Source: Marinococcus luteus
GTDB lineage: Bacteria > Bacillota > Bacilli > Bacillales > Marinococcaceae
DNA: 64,000 nt
Direction: 5' to 3'
Assembly: GCF_900106595.1 (NCBI RefSeq)
Contig: NZ_FNNC01000001.1
Location: 372,001-436,000, forward strand
Shown here: one piece after another, positions 63,384 through 64,000 of the stretch
How positions within the stretch are numbered: position 1 is the first letter of the stretch
Layout of the letters: each line of letters starts with the position of its first letter
Translations under genes and position numbers: made by a program
The notes under the pieces: generated by a model
The model's database searches: none
What the model was told of the DNA's origin: nothing
The model's input: only the letters and a program-made list of their open reading frames with translations

Positions 63384-64000
63384 ATGGAATATGTTTATTT
63401 AGGAAACTCCGGACTGCGCGTGCCGAAGTATATACTTGGGACCATTCCCTTCAGCGGCACGAACGGATTTGAAGCAACAGGAAATATCGATGAAAACGAC
63501 GCCCGGCGCATAGTGGATATATCACTTGAAGCAGGTATGAACATGTTTGATACAGCGAACCTGTATTCGAAGGGCGATGCTGAACGCGTGTTGGGCTCCG
63601 CGATTAAAGGACGCCGGAACGAAGTGCTTCTGACGTCCAAAACCGGCTTTCATTTTGACAACGACCCGAACGCTCTCGGCGCATCCCGCAGCAACATCGA
63701 AGCGTCCATTGACCGGACGCTCGAGCGGCTCGGCACCGATCACCTGGACGTATATTTTGTGCATCTGTGGGACGGGCGCACACCTATAGAAGAAACCGTG
63801 GAAACAATGACCAATCTGGTGAAATCCGGAAAAATCCGGTACTGGGGCGTCTCCAACTACAGCGGCTGGGCGCTCGCAAGAACATTTTCGGTCGCGGAGC
63901 GTCCGGGCTACATCCCGCCGGTTACCCAGCAGATCTACTACACGCCGGAGGCAAGGGAAGCAGAATACGAGCTGCTGCCGGCAGGCCGTGAGCTTGGCGT
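63384..64000 (+). CDS. Aldo/keto reductase, 3' end outside window
   Basis: 205 residues seen, open to the window end. Motifs: MEYVYLGNSGLRVPKYILGT, catalytic-tetrad region FDTANLYSKGDAERVLGSAI (Asp, Tyr), TSKTGFHF (Lys) and YFVHLWDGRTPIEETVETM (His). Then GKIRYWGVSNYSGW. SD GGGGGC is weak. NADPH-dependent reductase; substrate unknown. Confidence 0.92.
   Translation, partial: MEYVYLGNSGLRVPKYILGTIPFSGTNGFEATGNIDENDARRIVDISLEAGMNMFDTANLYSKGDAERVLGSAIKGRRNEVLLTSKTGFHFDNDPNALGASRSNIEASIDRTLERLGTDHLDVYFVHLWDGRTPIEETVETMTNLVKSGKIRYWGVSNYSGWALARTFSVAERPGYIPPVTQQIYYTPEAREAEYELLPAGRELG

Overview
The window looks like the chromosome of a Bacillaceae-type Bacillota, probably salt- or alkali-tolerant. 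Many proteins are rich in Glu and Asp, and Shine-Dalgarno (SD) sequences are strong, with GTG and TTG starts. There are ROK, ManR/BglG, HxlR and LysR regulators, CcpA-type cre sites, possible SigB promoters, a KatX-like catalase, and a 3D-domain wall protein. I see no rRNA, tRNA, CRISPR, prophage or insertion sequence. Everything here is read by eye; no search or folding program was run.

Layout. 1-4237: end of an operon with an alpha/beta hydrolase (cut by the window edge), a DUF6282 metal-dependent hydrolase and the glycolate oxidase pair GlcD/GlcF. 4491-7217: a frameshifted small gene, a LysR regulator divergent from two small membrane genes (one a DUF606 transporter), and a truncated lipid kinase. 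7747-16673: an SDR, then a sugar-hydrolase island made of an AraC-GH39 fusion, a membrane-anchored GH3 with its domains in swapped order, and a normal GH3, with a cre site ahead of the GH3 pair. 16908-20945: a cytochrome P450 divergent from a TetR-type regulator, an MsrA, and membrane proteins.

21152-32559 is a complete hexuronate module. A GH31 glycosidase and a three-part TRAP transporter form one operon. A convergent ROK repressor follows. A second operon encodes UxaC, UxuA, a mannonate-oxidoreductase-type SDR, KDPG aldolase and KDG kinase. Two near-identical operator-like sequences, one ahead of each operon, suggest that the ROK protein controls both. 32911-36880: a PRD/EII-type activator and its EIIBCA fructose/mannose PTS.

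36940-47830: a truncated membrane ORF with an XRE regulator, a DUF4397 wall protein whose gene overlaps a sortase gene, a TrkH/KtrB-type K+ channel subunit, a VOC protein, a GSP39-type SDR, an HxlR/azoreductase divergent pair, an operon of four tiny membrane proteins, a lysine-rich small protein, Hsp20, a 3D-domain protein and a GNAT. 47919-54208: NmrA-like protein, DMT exporter/Lrp divergent pair, SDR, MarR, pirin, nitroreductase and universal stress protein.

54262-64000: a small GIY-YIG-like gene with no ATG, GTG or TTG start, and an iron-sulfur L-serine dehydratase operon preceded by a tandem glycine riboswitch, a terminator and a perfect cre site. After these come a GNAT, a decayed RDD gene, a lipoprotein, a SulP transporter, a KatX-type catalase, another GNAT and an aldo/keto reductase cut by the window edge. 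The most interesting items are the glycine-riboswitch/serine-dehydratase arrangement, the paired ROK operators, the swapped-domain membrane GH3, the overlapping sortase-substrate pair, and the unusual-start GIY-YIG gene. Several genes shorter than 60 codons were found by reading the raw sequence.
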